From the NCBI GenBank assembly GCA_028687585.1, contig JAQTZV010000024.1, positions 1 through 64,000 on the forward strand: a stretch of DNA of 64,000 nucleotides, in the 5' to 3' direction. The position numbers were made by a program, and so were the translations under genes. The stretch is from Desulfuromonadaceae bacterium. GTDB lineage: Bacteria > Desulfobacterota > Desulfuromonadia > Geobacterales > Pseudopelobacteraceae. Positions 42,933 through 51,258 of the stretch are shown here, piece by piece (the first letter of the stretch is position 1; the number at the start of each line of letters is the position of its first letter). A model generated the notes under the pieces. It saw only the letters and a list, made by a program, of their open reading frames with translations, was not told where the DNA came from and did not search any database.

Positions 42933-43889
42933 CTAAACATATTCTCTGTCCGGCATTATTTTAGAAACCAGTTCTTCTACTGCCGAATACGGGTCAATAA
43001 TGCGGTCATTCATCTCTGACACGACTCTGTCAAGGTGGTTGCTCCTGGCCATGTACTGTAACGCTTTTTTTAGCAGGGTGTCTCGTAGAATACTCATGAA
43101 ATGGCGCTGGTTACGATCACGTAAAAAATCAGTAATTGCGCCACTTGACTGGAAAAAAGCCCGGTGAGAGAGGATTTCCCCGGTAAGTTCTTCAATGCCG
43201 GTGCCCCGCTGCGCTTCGGTCTTCATTACCCGGGGATTCCAGCCGTCTTCCACGGTATGGCGCATGTCGAGCATGGTGCTTAATTCCCGTGCCGTCCGGT
43301 CGGCGCCCTCACGGTCAGCCTTGTTGACGACAAAAATATCGCCGATTTCCAGGATTCCGGCTTTAATCGCCTGAATATCGTCGCCGAGTCCCGGTACCAT
43401 GACAACACAGGTAGTGTGCGCTTCTTTAACAATATCAACCTCGTCCTGGCCAACACCAACCGTTTCGATGATGACAATGTCCATGCCGAGAGCGTCCATA
43501 ACCAGGGCGACATCAGAGGTTGAGCGGGAAAGGCCGCCCAGAGCGCCTCGTGTCGCCAGGCTGCGGATGAAAACGCCTTCATCGCAGGAATGCCGGTTCA
43601 TGCGGATGCGGTCACCCAGGATTGCGCCTCCGGTGAAGGGGCTGGTCGGGTCGATTGCGACGACGCCGACTTTTTTCCCCCGCCCGCGAAACGAGGCGGT
43701 CAACTGGTCGACCAGAGTCGATTTCCCGGCACCGGGGGGGCCGGTTATGCCGATGATAAACGCGTTGCCGGTGTGCGGATAGAGCAGTTTAAGCTCTTCA
43801 ATGGCCTGGGGACGACCATCGTCAATGTCGCGCATCAGTCGTGCCGCGGCGCGGATGTTGCCTGTTAATACCTGTTCTGCAAGGGACAT
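42933..43889 (-). CDS. meaB: MeaB/ArgK-family G-protein chaperone
   Basis: This 318-residue P-loop GTPase protects and reloads B12-dependent acyl-CoA mutases such as methylmalonyl-CoA mutase. Motifs are GITGPPGAGKSTLVD (Walker A, about 48-60), VAIDPTSPFTGGAILGDR, the switch segment ETVGVGQDEVDI and NKAD. The ATG at 43889 gives the family start MSLAEQVL and follows AGGTG; a longer frame from a TTG at 43961 overlaps the hicB end and is not used. A mutase B12-binding subunit gene lies at 53.6 kb. Confidence 0.92.
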   Translation of the reverse strand: MSLAEQVLTGNIRAAARLMRDIDDGRPQAIEELKLLYPHTGNAFIIGITGPPGAGKSTLVDQLTASFRGRGKKVGVVAIDPTSPFTGGAILGDRIRMNRHSCDEGVFIRSLATRGALGGLSRSTSDVALVMDALGMDIVIIETVGVGQDEVDIVKEAHTTCVVMVPGLGDDIQAIKAGILEIGDIFVVNKADREGADRTARELSTMLDMRHTVEDGWNPRVMKTEAQRGTGIEELTGEILSHRAFFQSSGAITDFLRDRNQRHFMSILRDTLLKKALQYMARSNHLDRVVSEMNDRIIDPYSAVEELVSKIMPDREYV

Positions 43890-43957
43890 GGGGCACCTGT
43901 TGTCGATAGGATTATAAACGGGGGGTACTGTTGAAAAAGGTTTATTTTCGAGATTAC

Positions 43958-44296
43958 TCAACTATGGACAGCATTTTGTAGAACCTTTTGACAATAACTG
44001 TTCAGGCTTTCGCCGACTCGCGCCGCCCTTATTGATACCTCTTTGTGCAGATCCGATCCGACGCGAAGAACGAACCGCCCCGAATACTGTTTGTTGGCTG
44101 TGGCAGCGGGAAGGGGTTTGCCGTCAGTCTGATACAGTTCAATCGCCTCCGAAACCACCTGACACAACTCTTCATAAACTTTTGTTTCGTTGGTGCCATG
44201 AACCCCGCCAAAAATAAGTCCGGGGCAGGTGCCAATGTAGCATGAGTCTTCTTCCGACCACTCTACAATTTTCAAATATTTGTCAGCCGGTTTCAT
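43958..44296 (-). CDS. hicB: HicB-type antitoxin
   Basis: This 112-residue protein has the two-part HicB layout: an N-terminal partial RNase H-like fold (IVEWSEEDSCYIGTCPGLIFGGVHG...) that covers the toxin, and a C-terminal ribbon-helix-helix (GRFVLRVGSDLHKEVSIRAARVGESLNSYCQKVL) that binds the operator. It overlaps the hicA gene by 4 bases. The toxin-first order and overlap are standard for hicAB. It lies directly upstream of meaB, so the module may influence meaB transcription. Confidence 0.85.
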   Translation of the reverse strand: MKPADKYLKIVEWSEEDSCYIGTCPGLIFGGVHGTNETKVYEELCQVVSEAIELYQTDGKPLPAATANKQYSGRFVLRVGSDLHKEVSIRAARVGESLNSYCQKVLQNAVHS

Positions 44297-44490
44297 CGTT
44301 TGCTCTCCTCAATCACTTTCTTTACCAGTCGCTCCTGATACGGTTTCACATCATCACCGGCATGGCCGGAAATGGTAAGCGGCATGGAGCAATTGGGATG
44401 TGTAAAGTTTCGATGACTCCCTTTGCCACCTCTGTCGGTAAAGCCTGCTTGTTTCAGGAGTGCGATAATTTCTCGTAGTTTTGGTGGCAT
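44293..44490 (-). CDS. hicA: HicA-type mRNA interferase toxin
   Basis: This 65-residue protein is a HicA toxin with a double-stranded-RNA-binding-like fold: KLREIIALLKQAGFTDRGGKGSHRNFTHP, with the conserved active His in GSHRNF, followed by LTISGHAGDDVKPYQERLVKKVIEE. Length matches the family (55-85). HicA cleaves mRNA and is blocked by HicB. Both genes look intact, unlike the other toxin modules in this window. Confidence 0.87.
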   Translation of the reverse strand: MPPKLREIIALLKQAGFTDRGGKGSHRNFTHPNCSMPLTISGHAGDDVKPYQERLVKKVIEESKR

Positions 44491-44535
44491 GATAAATAGT
44501 ATCAGTCTGGTACTATGAAGTCAATGTGTTCTAAC

Positions 44536-46722
44536 TTACCAATACCCTTCGTCTTCCCTGCGGCTCAAATAGGCTTCCAAACTCTGTATGGCAACCGACT
44601 CCATCAGGGGTATCCCGGCAAGCGGAATGGCGCTGTCGGCAACCGCCTCGGCAAGATGAAACATCTGGTGCCATGGCAGTGGCGGCCTCTTTGCCGATTT
44701 GAGCCACAGGGCATTGAGCACCAGGCGTTCAAGCCATATTGCGCGGCGCTTTTCAAGAACATTTTCGATGATGGCGCACATTGCAGACCATTCTGCATCC
44801 GGCTTGTTACGTTTCTTTTTGAAGACAGCAGAAATTACCTTGTCAACCTCGGCGTTATCTTCAAACCACGAATTGGCGAAATGATGTTCATCGCACCATT
44901 CGGCTGAATCTTTCAGCGCTTTTTTGCGTGATTTATCAGCCAATAGTTCCGGAGCCTTACGTTCCAGCTCGGCCCGCATAACGGCAAGTTCGCGCTTTGC
45001 ATCAAAGGGCACTGCCTTCCACTGGTCTTTTCCCAAAAGCTCGGCAACATGAGCCAGCCAGAAAATTGGGGCATTACCAAGCATGGCACCTTCGGCCAGA
45101 CCGTGGCATACACGCTGATCAAGGTATTCCGGAGAAGACTCGATAAACGCCCCTTCCTGTTTCATCATATCCAGAAAACGGTTCAACTCATTTTTTGTGG
45201 ACAGCGGTATTACAAAGGCGTCAGCAATCCCGGTGCCTTGTTTGAGCAGAATCGCGCAACTGAAATACCCTTTTCCGTCGGGGCTTATGACCTGGAATGA
45301 CTGGGCAAAAGCGCCGTCAACCGGGGATGCGTAGACTGTGGTGGCCGGACTTTTGGACAGCTGGGCACACTCGACACGGGAACGGCGGGCATGAGTGACT
45401 GCTTGATCAATATTTTTGCGGATATCATCCTGAAACCAGTTGCGGGTGATGATCAGTCGTCGTAAGGTTTCCGGAGTGATGCGAGATGAATCCGCAGCCA
45501 GCAGACGTGACACGCCCAATCGCACGTCTGGCATGGGGTGAAGGAGCATCAAGGCAGCTGCGTCGCGCACCAGTTTGCTGTCGGCGTGGAGCATATTGTC
45601 GCACAAGGCCGTCTGCATCTCCGGGTCGCCCAGCGCCAGGATTTGTAGCAGATTCTCCAGCGCTTCGAAGGGAGAATCTGTGCCCATATCTTCGATGCTT
45701 TTGAACATTCCGTCCAGAATCTCCTCCGGTGGAGAATCGCGCAGACCTGCACTGTGGGCATCCAGCAGCAGTCTTTGATTGTTGGCGCTATGCAGCACCG
45801 GCAGCAGTTCGACCCGGCTTTGCAGAAGGATATAGGATACGGCTGCGCACAGGTTGGTGTCGCCGCACTCAACATAAATCTTCTGTGCCAGTGTGTTCTG
45901 CAGGCGCTCCATGTGTTCCGTGCTGTCAGAGCGTTCACGCTCCAGTTCCACTCTCAGGATTTCCAAAACATCCAACAGCATCCGCAGTGCTGCGTCGATC
46001 CGGTTGTCATCTGTTGATTCGTTGCTGAACAGCTCTGCCAGTAGGGCAGAAATTTCCAGGGCAAACGTTTCGTGATCCAGAATATAGCGGCGCAGATCAT
46101 CCTGAATGGCGTGGTGAACGTCGAAGCGAGATTGGTTGCGTGATGCAAAATAACGGTCCGCGAATGCGCGAATGCCGTTTGTGGTCGCCTGTTTAGCCCT
46201 TGTGTTTTTTTGGCGTGACACTTCTTTTGTGCCGGATGCTCCCATAACCTTCATGATGTCCATAAATTCACCGGGCAATTCCGGTGGTTCGGTAACGTAC
46301 CGTTCATAGATTCCCGCTTTGGGAAACGGTTTGCCACGGTACTTTTTTCCTTCTACCTTGGTGCGAACCTCGCGATAGTGGCGGTGCATGGCATCAAGAA
46401 ATTCGGGGTTGTCGTTGATTAACTCAACAAAAATATCAAGCAGGTGCCCGGCATAGGGTGATTGTGTATAAAAGCCATCCAGAAACGGACCGGCCATATC
46501 GTCATCCGGATCAAATCCCAAACTGATGACCGCCTTTTCCTGCATCTTCTCGTTCAGCACGAACAGCGTTGTCCTGCGGCAGTCACACTCTTTGTCGGTG
46601 CAGTAAAGTTCAATAAAACCGTATGCCCCTTTAGGGATCTTGCCGGTTTTGCGGTCAAGCTGCAGGGCCATGACCGGTTCTTCTTTTTCAGGAAAAATAA
46701 CGGAATAGGGTTGTAGCGACAT
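44536..46722 (-). CDS. Large protein of unknown function, N-terminal Cys cluster
   Basis: I do not recognise this 728-residue protein. Near the N-terminus CTDKECDCRR (CxxxxCxC) inside a beta-rich segment could bind metal. A basic linker (VSRQKNTRAKQATTNG) is followed by a long helical region with repeat-like Leu-rich segments (LLDVLEILRVELERERSD, ALENLLQILALGD, AAALMLLHPMPDVRLGVSRLLAAD) resembling HEAT repeats. There is no signal peptide. The ATG at 46722 follows GGAG; the longer frame to 46749 is less likely. It lies 45 bases upstream of hicA on the same strand. Codon use is normal for the chromosome. Confidence 0.7.
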   Translation of the reverse strand: MSLQPYSVIFPEKEEPVMALQLDRKTGKIPKGAYGFIELYCTDKECDCRRTTLFVLNEKMQEKAVISLGFDPDDDMAGPFLDGFYTQSPYAGHLLDIFVELINDNPEFLDAMHRHYREVRTKVEGKKYRGKPFPKAGIYERYVTEPPELPGEFMDIMKVMGASGTKEVSRQKNTRAKQATTNGIRAFADRYFASRNQSRFDVHHAIQDDLRRYILDHETFALEISALLAELFSNESTDDNRIDAALRMLLDVLEILRVELERERSDSTEHMERLQNTLAQKIYVECGDTNLCAAVSYILLQSRVELLPVLHSANNQRLLLDAHSAGLRDSPPEEILDGMFKSIEDMGTDSPFEALENLLQILALGDPEMQTALCDNMLHADSKLVRDAAALMLLHPMPDVRLGVSRLLAADSSRITPETLRRLIITRNWFQDDIRKNIDQAVTHARRSRVECAQLSKSPATTVYASPVDGAFAQSFQVISPDGKGYFSCAILLKQGTGIADAFVIPLSTKNELNRFLDMMKQEGAFIESSPEYLDQRVCHGLAEGAMLGNAPIFWLAHVAELLGKDQWKAVPFDAKRELAVMRAELERKAPELLADKSRKKALKDSAEWCDEHHFANSWFEDNAEVDKVISAVFKKKRNKPDAEWSAMCAIIENVLEKRRAIWLERLVLNALWLKSAKRPPLPWHQMFHLAEAVADSAIPLAGIPLMESVAIQSLEAYLSRREDEGYW

Positions 46723-46802
46723 GGAAGGCTCCGGAGGGGAAGTAGACAACTGGCGGGGAGAATACTATTGAAACGGATAATGGTCAAGGACGGGGCGTGA
46801 CG

Positions 46803-46974
46803 TTAGGCTCTGCTCAATCGTTCCAGCAGAAGATCCTTCAGGTTCGTGGCGCGTTCACGAATCCGAGCAAAAACGGCCATTGCCGCATCAACACTGTCAT
46901 CGGCGACGAAGTCAACAATTCCTTCAAGGTCATTCTCCGCCGTTCATGTCGAAGTAACCCGGAAAGGGGGAAGC
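46803..46974 (-). pseudogene. ParE/RelE-type toxin remnant
   Basis: The minus strand reads VTST, a TGA where the family has Arg, then TAENDLEGIVDFVADDSVDAAMAVFARIRERATNL before diverging and stopping at 46803. This is the first half of a ParE-like toxin (about 95 residues). The start codon and second half are missing. It follows the antitoxin remnant, the normal gene order. Confidence 0.65.
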
Positions 46975-47191
46975 CTATTCACGTCGTGCTATGAACCGCG
47001 CCTCAATACGGGAAAAGACCTTGTCCTGATCATCCAGCCGTCCGGAGTTGATATCCTCTTCTCCCTGTACCATAAGTTTAATCTCTTCGGGTAAATTCCT
47101 CGAAGCTTGCTTCGATGAGAAAATCGATTACTGCTGTGATACCTCGCAGCTTGCTGCGGGGTGGTTCATTCAGAGTAATGGCATTCTTCAT
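46975..47191 (-). pseudogene. Antitoxin gene split by a REP-type insertion
   Basis: The frame starts MKNAITLNE, is interrupted by about 70 bases of palindromic repeat, and then continues in another frame as LPEEIKLMVQGEEDINSGRLDDQDKVFSRIEARFIARRE to a TAG at 46975. Without the insert this would be a single antitoxin of about 50 residues, of the kind paired with ParE. The insert shifts the frame and ends the first reading early. Confidence 0.6.
47095..47164. repeat. REP-pair (REPIN-like) insertion
   Basis: Two palindromes, CCTCGAAGCTTGCTTCGATG (47099-47118) and CCTCGCAGCTTGCTGCGGGG (47142-47161), face each other around a 23-base spacer. In the interrupted antitoxin they read as RSKLRGI on one side, a reading familiar from dispersed repeats in Geobacter-type proteins. 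The element is probably mobilised in trans by a REP-associated transposase that is not in the window. Confidence 0.65.
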
Positions 47192-47203
47192 AACGCTTTC
47201 CCC

Positions 47204-48196
47204 TCAATCCCCCAGCCGCTTACCCGGAACAAGATAATTCCTAATGTAGTCGGTAACCGCATCTTCCACGGCAGTAACCGGCGAGGTATACCCTGCTGTA
47301 CGGATCTTTGCTGTTTCGGCGCAGGTGAGGTACTGGTAGGTACCCCGGATTGATTCCGGCATGTCAATATATTCGATGTTGATGGTTTTTCCCATGGCGC
47401 TGAACACGGCGCCGGCAAGCCGGTTCCAGCTGACTGTCGTTCCGCCGCCGACATTGAATATGCCGCTGGCTTCGGTGGCCTGGAGAAAGTGGAGCGTCAT
47501 GGCGGCGGCGTCTTTCACGTAGATAAAGTCGCGTAGCTGTTCCCCGTCGCCATATTCAGGGCGATGCGACTTGAACAGCCGGAGAGTGCCGGTGGCGCTG
47601 ATCTGCTCATACGCTTTGAGGACGAGTGAGCGCATTTCTCCTTTATGCTGTTCGTTGGGGCCATAGACGTTGAAATATTTGATGCCGACAATTGTGTTGA
47701 GCAGTCCCTGGCGTAGCGCCCAGAGGTCAAAGAGCTGTTTGGAGTAGCCGTACATGTTCATCGGCCTGAGCATCGCCAGCTGGCTCTCCTCATCGTCAAA
47801 ACCGTGTTCGCCATCTCCGTAGGTCGCGGCGCTGGAGGCGTAGATGAAGCGGGCATCGGCTGCCAGAGCCGCCAGCACCAGCTTGCGCGAATATTCAAAG
47901 TTGTTTCGGATGAGATAGGAGGCATCCGGTTCGGTTGTCGCCGAGCAGGCGCCCAGGTGGATCACCGCGTTGAGAGTGTTGCCTCCCGGCAGGCGTCCGG
48001 ACAGGGCGCCAGCGTCGAGCAGCCGCTCGAAAGCATCCTTTTCCAGATAATCCACGAAGCGGAGCGGCGCCAGATTGCGCCATTTATCAGTATGACCAAG
48101 GTGATCCACAATCAGGATGTCTTCTCTGCCACGTTCGTTCAATTGCTGAACTACCGCGCTGCCGATCAGTCCTGCGCCTCCGGTAACGATGATCAT
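47204..48196 (-). CDS. hldD: ADP-heptose 6-epimerase
   Basis: This 330-residue short-chain dehydrogenase/epimerase matches HldD (RfaD), which converts ADP-D-glycero- to ADP-L-glycero-manno-heptose for the LPS inner core. It shows the NAD(P) loop TGGAGLIGS at 5-13, HLGACSATTE, SSAATYGDGEHGF, the catalytic MYGYSKQLFD (Tyr/Lys), KYFNVYGPNE and MRSLVLKAYEQI. Its start overlaps the cbiO stop by 4 bases (ATGA), so it is the last gene of the cobalt-transport operon and should respond to the upstream B12 riboswitch. Confidence 0.93.
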   Translation of the reverse strand: MIIVTGGAGLIGSAVVQQLNERGREDILIVDHLGHTDKWRNLAPLRFVDYLEKDAFERLLDAGALSGRLPGGNTLNAVIHLGACSATTEPDASYLIRNNFEYSRKLVLAALAADARFIYASSAATYGDGEHGFDDEESQLAMLRPMNMYGYSKQLFDLWALRQGLLNTIVGIKYFNVYGPNEQHKGEMRSLVLKAYEQISATGTLRLFKSHRPEYGDGEQLRDFIYVKDAAAMTLHFLQATEASGIFNVGGGTTVSWNRLAGAVFSAMGKTINIEYIDMPESIRGTYQYLTCAETAKIRTAGYTSPVTAVEDAVTDYIRNYLVPGKRLGD

Positions 48197-49050
48197 GGTG
48201 TGCTCTCCTGTCTTGTCTGTGCCGTAATTGCCTGCAGCAATTCTCCTTTGCTGCGTGGCAGATAGCCATTATCACGAAGATCGATGCCAATCAAGAGTAG
48301 ACGCCGGTTAATTTCGGCGATAAGCGGTGCGCCGCCAAGCGCCATCTGTACGTCATCACGCAGAAGTATCTCCGTCGTAGCTCCTTGAGCAAGGAGCCGC
48401 CCCGCTTCCATAACAATGCCATCATCCGCCCATCCGTAGGCAAAATCAAGGTCATGTGTGGCAATAATAATCGTCATGCCCGCAGCGTGCAGCTGGTCGA
48501 GGACCGACATCAGCTCTTGCTGCATGGCGGCATCGAGCCCCGCCATCGGTTCATCAAGCACAAGTATTTCCGGCTTCATTGCAAGAACACCGGCGATACA
48601 GACCCGTTTTTTCTGGCCGTAACTCAGATTGTGGACCGGCCGGTCGGCAGACGCCGCCATCCCTACCGCCAGCAGAGACTCTGCAACGCGCGTGCGCACT
48701 TCACGCTCTTCCAGCCCCATATTCATCGGTCCAAATGAGACATCTTCCTGCACACTTGCAGAAAAAAGCTGGCTGTCCGGGTTCTGGAAGACAAGTCCTA
48801 CCTGGCTGCGAAGCTTCCGCATGCCGGCGCGACTGTAATCAAGCGGATTGTCGCCGCAAAGGACCTGACCGGCAGAAGGTCGCAGGATGCCGTTCAGATG
48901 GAGAAACAGAGTCGTTTTACCGGCGCCGTTTGTGCCGAGCACAGCAGTGCGTGATCCGCGACGAACCGTCAGGGAGCAGTTGTCAAGGGCCGGAGTACCG
49001 TCGGGATATCGATAGGCTACGTTCTTTAATGTCAGGATAGCATCGGTCAT
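48193..49050 (-). CDS. cbiO: Cobalt ECF transporter ATPase CbiO
   Basis: This 285-residue ABC ATPase powers cobalt uptake with CbiM, CbiN and CbiQ. Motifs are Walker A GTNGAGKTT (39-47), the Q-loop VGLVFQNPDSQLFS typical of ECF ATPases, signature LSYGQKKRVCIAG, Walker B ILVLDEPMAGLD and the H-loop IIIATHDLDFA. It overlaps cbiQ upstream and hldD downstream by 4 bases each. Only one ATPase is present, so it probably forms a homodimer. Confidence 0.94.
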   Translation of the reverse strand: MTDAILTLKNVAYRYPDGTPALDNCSLTVRRGSRTAVLGTNGAGKTTLFLHLNGILRPSAGQVLCGDNPLDYSRAGMRKLRSQVGLVFQNPDSQLFSASVQEDVSFGPMNMGLEEREVRTRVAESLLAVGMAASADRPVHNLSYGQKKRVCIAGVLAMKPEILVLDEPMAGLDAAMQQELMSVLDQLHAAGMTIIIATHDLDFAYGWADDGIVMEAGRLLAQGATTEILLRDDVQMALGGAPLIAEINRRLLLIGIDLRDNGYLPRSKGELLQAITAQTRQESTP

Positions 49051-49793
49051 GGCAGCATAATTGTTAACGCAACCATCAAGCAGCCCGAGCCGACAGCAAT
49101 TGATATGCTCAGTCGTGAGTTGGCGTAGCTGTTTTCAAGAAAGCGGAGTGCGCCGTCGTTGTTGCGTGCTTGGGCGGCACTATGCAGTGCAAGGCTGCGC
49201 TGCCAGACCTGCACAATCAGGTTGGAAATGAGGCTGCCGAGTGAACGCATCGAGACCGTCAGGGTTGTATATCCAAGCCGCGCAGACTGGGCCGTCATGG
49301 TGTCATGGACCGCTTCCGACAGTACAAAGAGTGTCCGGTAGCAGAGTGTCATCAAATCGAGCAGGGTCTCCGGAATTCTGCAACGGCGCAGCAGGGATAT
49401 AATATCCGAGAGCGGGGTGGTCAGAGCAAGAAAGAGCAGGGCGGACAGGCAGGCCAGCGAGCGGCTGCAGACAAGGGCAGTCTGCAGAAATTCGGCTCCC
49501 GCAAGGTGGAGCGACACTCCGGTTTGCGGGGTGCCGAAATCAAGGGAAACCAGCAGTGAAAGTGTGCTGGCGGCGAGAAAAAGAAGCGGAGGAGCCGCAA
49601 CGCGCAGATAGTGTGTGATGGCGACACCGGCTCCTAAAACAGTCGCAGCAGCGAGGATGCAGGCTGCCAGCAGGGCGGCACGTGGAGAACCTGCTGCAAA
49701 GGCGGCAACCATGCCGCAGAGGGAGAATAACCCTTTCGCAACCGGGGATACCCGTCGCCAGCGGTTTGCATAGGCGGATTGCTCGGTCAGCAC
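49047..49793 (-). CDS. cbiQ: Cobalt ECF transporter transmembrane protein CbiQ
   Basis: This 248-residue membrane protein is the coupling (T) component of the cobalt transporter. After a short basic N-terminus come hydrophobic helices (LFSLCGMVAAFAAG, LLAACILAAATVLGAG, LLFLAASTLSLLVSL) and the two cytoplasmic coupling-helix motifs containing Ala-Arg (SARLGYTT and AAQARNNDG). The frame is open to 49946, but a GTG at 49793 that overlaps the cbiN stop (GTGCTGA) fits operon spacing and the family start best. Confidence 0.85.
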   Translation of the reverse strand: MLTEQSAYANRWRRVSPVAKGLFSLCGMVAAFAAGSPRAALLAACILAAATVLGAGVAITHYLRVAAPPLLFLAASTLSLLVSLDFGTPQTGVSLHLAGAEFLQTALVCSRSLACLSALLFLALTTPLSDIISLLRRCRIPETLLDLMTLCYRTLFVLSEAVHDTMTAQSARLGYTTLTVSMRSLGSLISNLIVQVWQRSLALHSAAQARNNDGALRFLENSYANSRLSISIAVGSGCLMVALTIMLP

Positions 49794-50122
49794 CGGGCTT
49801 CTTTCTGAAGGGCCTGTTTTTGTTTTGCTCTGGTTGTGGAGCAGCCGTACCAATAGCCGATAAACCCGGCTCCCAGTGCCGCCTGCAGGGCAAAGAGCAG
49901 CGAGCCTATTTCTCCGCTCGGCGGTTCCATCAGTGGCTTGAACCACGGTTTGTAGTCGGGAGATATGACTCCGACCAGCTCTTTTGCCTTGTCATCAGCT
50001 CCCGCGAAGACCGGTATTTCCTTGCCGTCAGCACCGGGTGCTGGTTTTTTGACCATCCAGAGCGGCAGAGCCACCAGGACAACGACAGCAATCAGCATCA
50101 ACAGGTTCTGATAACGTTTCAT
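49787..50122 (-). CDS. cbiN: Cobalt transport protein CbiN
   Basis: This 111-residue protein has two membrane helices ([18 protein letters not shown] near the start, and [19 protein letters not shown] near residue 75-93) separated by a periplasmic loop ending in [26 protein letters not shown], the CbiN hallmark. CbiN helps load cobalt into CbiM. It overlaps cbiM by 4 bases and cbiQ by 7. The C-terminal tail is basic and slightly longer than usual. Confidence 0.93.
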   Translation of the reverse strand: MKRYQNLLMLIAVVVLVALPLWMVKKPAPGADGKEIPVFAGADDKAKELVGVISPDYKPWFKPLMEPPSGEIGSLLFALQAALGAGFIGYWYGCSTTRAKQKQALQKEARC

Positions 50123-50796
50123 ATCTTCACCTCCAGAACAGTTGTTACATTCATATCCTGAAGTTCCGGAGCATTGAAGCGCGCCAGAGCATTCATGACG
50201 ACGACCGTCAGGAGCCCTTCGCTGATTGCCAGGGGTATCTGGGTTATGGCAAAGACGGTGGCAAATTTGGCAAAAGAGGCGGCAAAGCCGCCGGCCGGGT
50301 CAGGAAAGGCAAAAGCCAGTTGCGCCGAGGTGGTGATGTAGGTGAGAAGGTCAGCCAAAGAAGCCGCGAGAAAGATTGATGGTCCGAACGGTAATTTTGC
50401 TGCTTTGGCAAGCCGGTAAATAGCAGCAGCGGCGAATGGCCCCACAACCGCCATGGAAAAAATATTGGCGCCAAGGGTCGTCAAACCACCATGGGCAAGC
50501 AGGATGGCTTGAAATAGCAGTACCACCAAGCCGATCGGGGCCATGGCGGCCGGCCCGAACAGAATTGCGCCCAGACCGGTGCCGGTGGGGTGAGAACAAC
50601 TGCCGGTGACGGATGGCAGCTTCAGAGCCGAAAGAACAAAGGTGAAAGCAGCGGCAACGCCGAGCAGCATCCGTTGCTCCGGTTTTTCCCTGATCCGTTT
50701 GTTGATAGTATACAGTCCGTAGGCGACAAAGGGAGCTGAAGCAGCGCTCCAGCCGATGGCATGTGTCACCGGTAAAAAACCTTCCATAATATGCAT
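50119..50796 (-). CDS. cbiM: Cobalt transport protein CbiM
   Basis: This 225-residue substrate-binding membrane protein begins MHIMEGFLP, whose N-terminal Met-His-Ile-Met ligates the metal in this family. Six to seven hydrophobic segments follow, with [21 protein letters not shown] and [15 protein letters not shown] as further signatures. A frame open to 50880 would place 28 residues before the conserved start and would read through the riboswitch terminator; GGGAGG before the ATG at 50796 settles the start. It is the first gene of the riboswitch-controlled operon. Confidence 0.94.
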   Translation of the reverse strand: MHIMEGFLPVTHAIGWSAASAPFVAYGLYTINKRIREKPEQRMLLGVAAAFTFVLSALKLPSVTGSCSHPTGTGLGAILFGPAAMAPIGLVVLLFQAILLAHGGLTTLGANIFSMAVVGPFAAAAIYRLAKAAKLPFGPSIFLAASLADLLTYITTSAQLAFAFPDPAGGFAASFAKFATVFAITQIPLAISEGLLTVVVMNALARFNAPELQDMNVTTVLEVKI

Positions 50797-50831
50797 CTTC
50801 TGCCTCCCGGCCAGCTGTTGCACAGCAGCAA

Positions 50832-50869
50832 CAAAAAAGTCCGCACCTGCAAGAGCAGTATGCGGACTT
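50832..50869 (-). terminator. Riboswitch-linked intrinsic terminator
   Basis: On the minus strand AAGTCCGCA pairs with TGCGGACTT around a 15-base loop and is followed by TTTTTT. It lies between the cobalamin riboswitch and cbiM, so B12 binding probably stops transcription here. Confidence 0.85.
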
Positions 50870-50938
50870 TTCGTATTCAAAGTCTGATAATGTTTTCACC
50901 CTCCCTTTACCAGAGGGAACAGTTGAGTGCTGAGATCA

Positions 50939-51086
50939 TGGCAGGTCTTCTGGCTCGCGATTCTTCCTCCGGGCGCCTTCCCGGTGTTTAAACCAGTGAC
51001 ATATTGCCCATTGTCCTCGCTTACAGCGGCGGGTCCGCAGAGGGGTTTCACCTCACTTCCCTATCAAGCCTTTGCAGGCACCGTAA
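50939..51086 (-). promoter_or_regulatory. Cobalamin (B12) riboswitch
   Basis: Read on the minus strand the segment contains the class signatures in order: GGTGCC, AAGGGAAG, GGTGAAACCCCTCTGCGG, CCCGCCGCTGTAAGCGAGGAC, CACTGG, GGGAAGGCG and the B12-box-like GCGAGCCAGAAGACCTGCC. These match the adenosylcobalamin riboswitch core. It controls the cobalt-transporter operon and, by gene overlap, hldD. Confidence 0.95.
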
Positions 51087-51131
51087 TCTGTTATTCAATT
51101 GTCATACAACAAACAGCGTAATTGCGTTACC

Positions 51132-51160
51132 CAAATACCACGCCACCTCTGTCCTGTCAA
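51132..51160 (-). promoter_or_regulatory. Possible promoter of the cbi operon
   Basis: On the minus strand TTGACA (51160-51155), 17 bases, then TATTTG (51137-51132). The -35 box is perfect and the -10 box weak. Transcription would begin about 40 bases before the riboswitch core. Confidence 0.45.
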
Positions 51161-51258
51161 GGAGCATTGTGGCTATTAAGGCTTGCTCCAAAGCGCTCTT
51201 GAAGGTATAAGGGGTTTTGTCTTTCAAAATCGGTAGTCATTTGATCTGTGGGGCTTTA

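Noticed and set aside
50797..50880. 28-residue N-terminal extension of CbiM
   Set aside because: It lies on the riboswitch terminator hairpin, and MHIMEGFLP with its own GGGAGG site is the family start.
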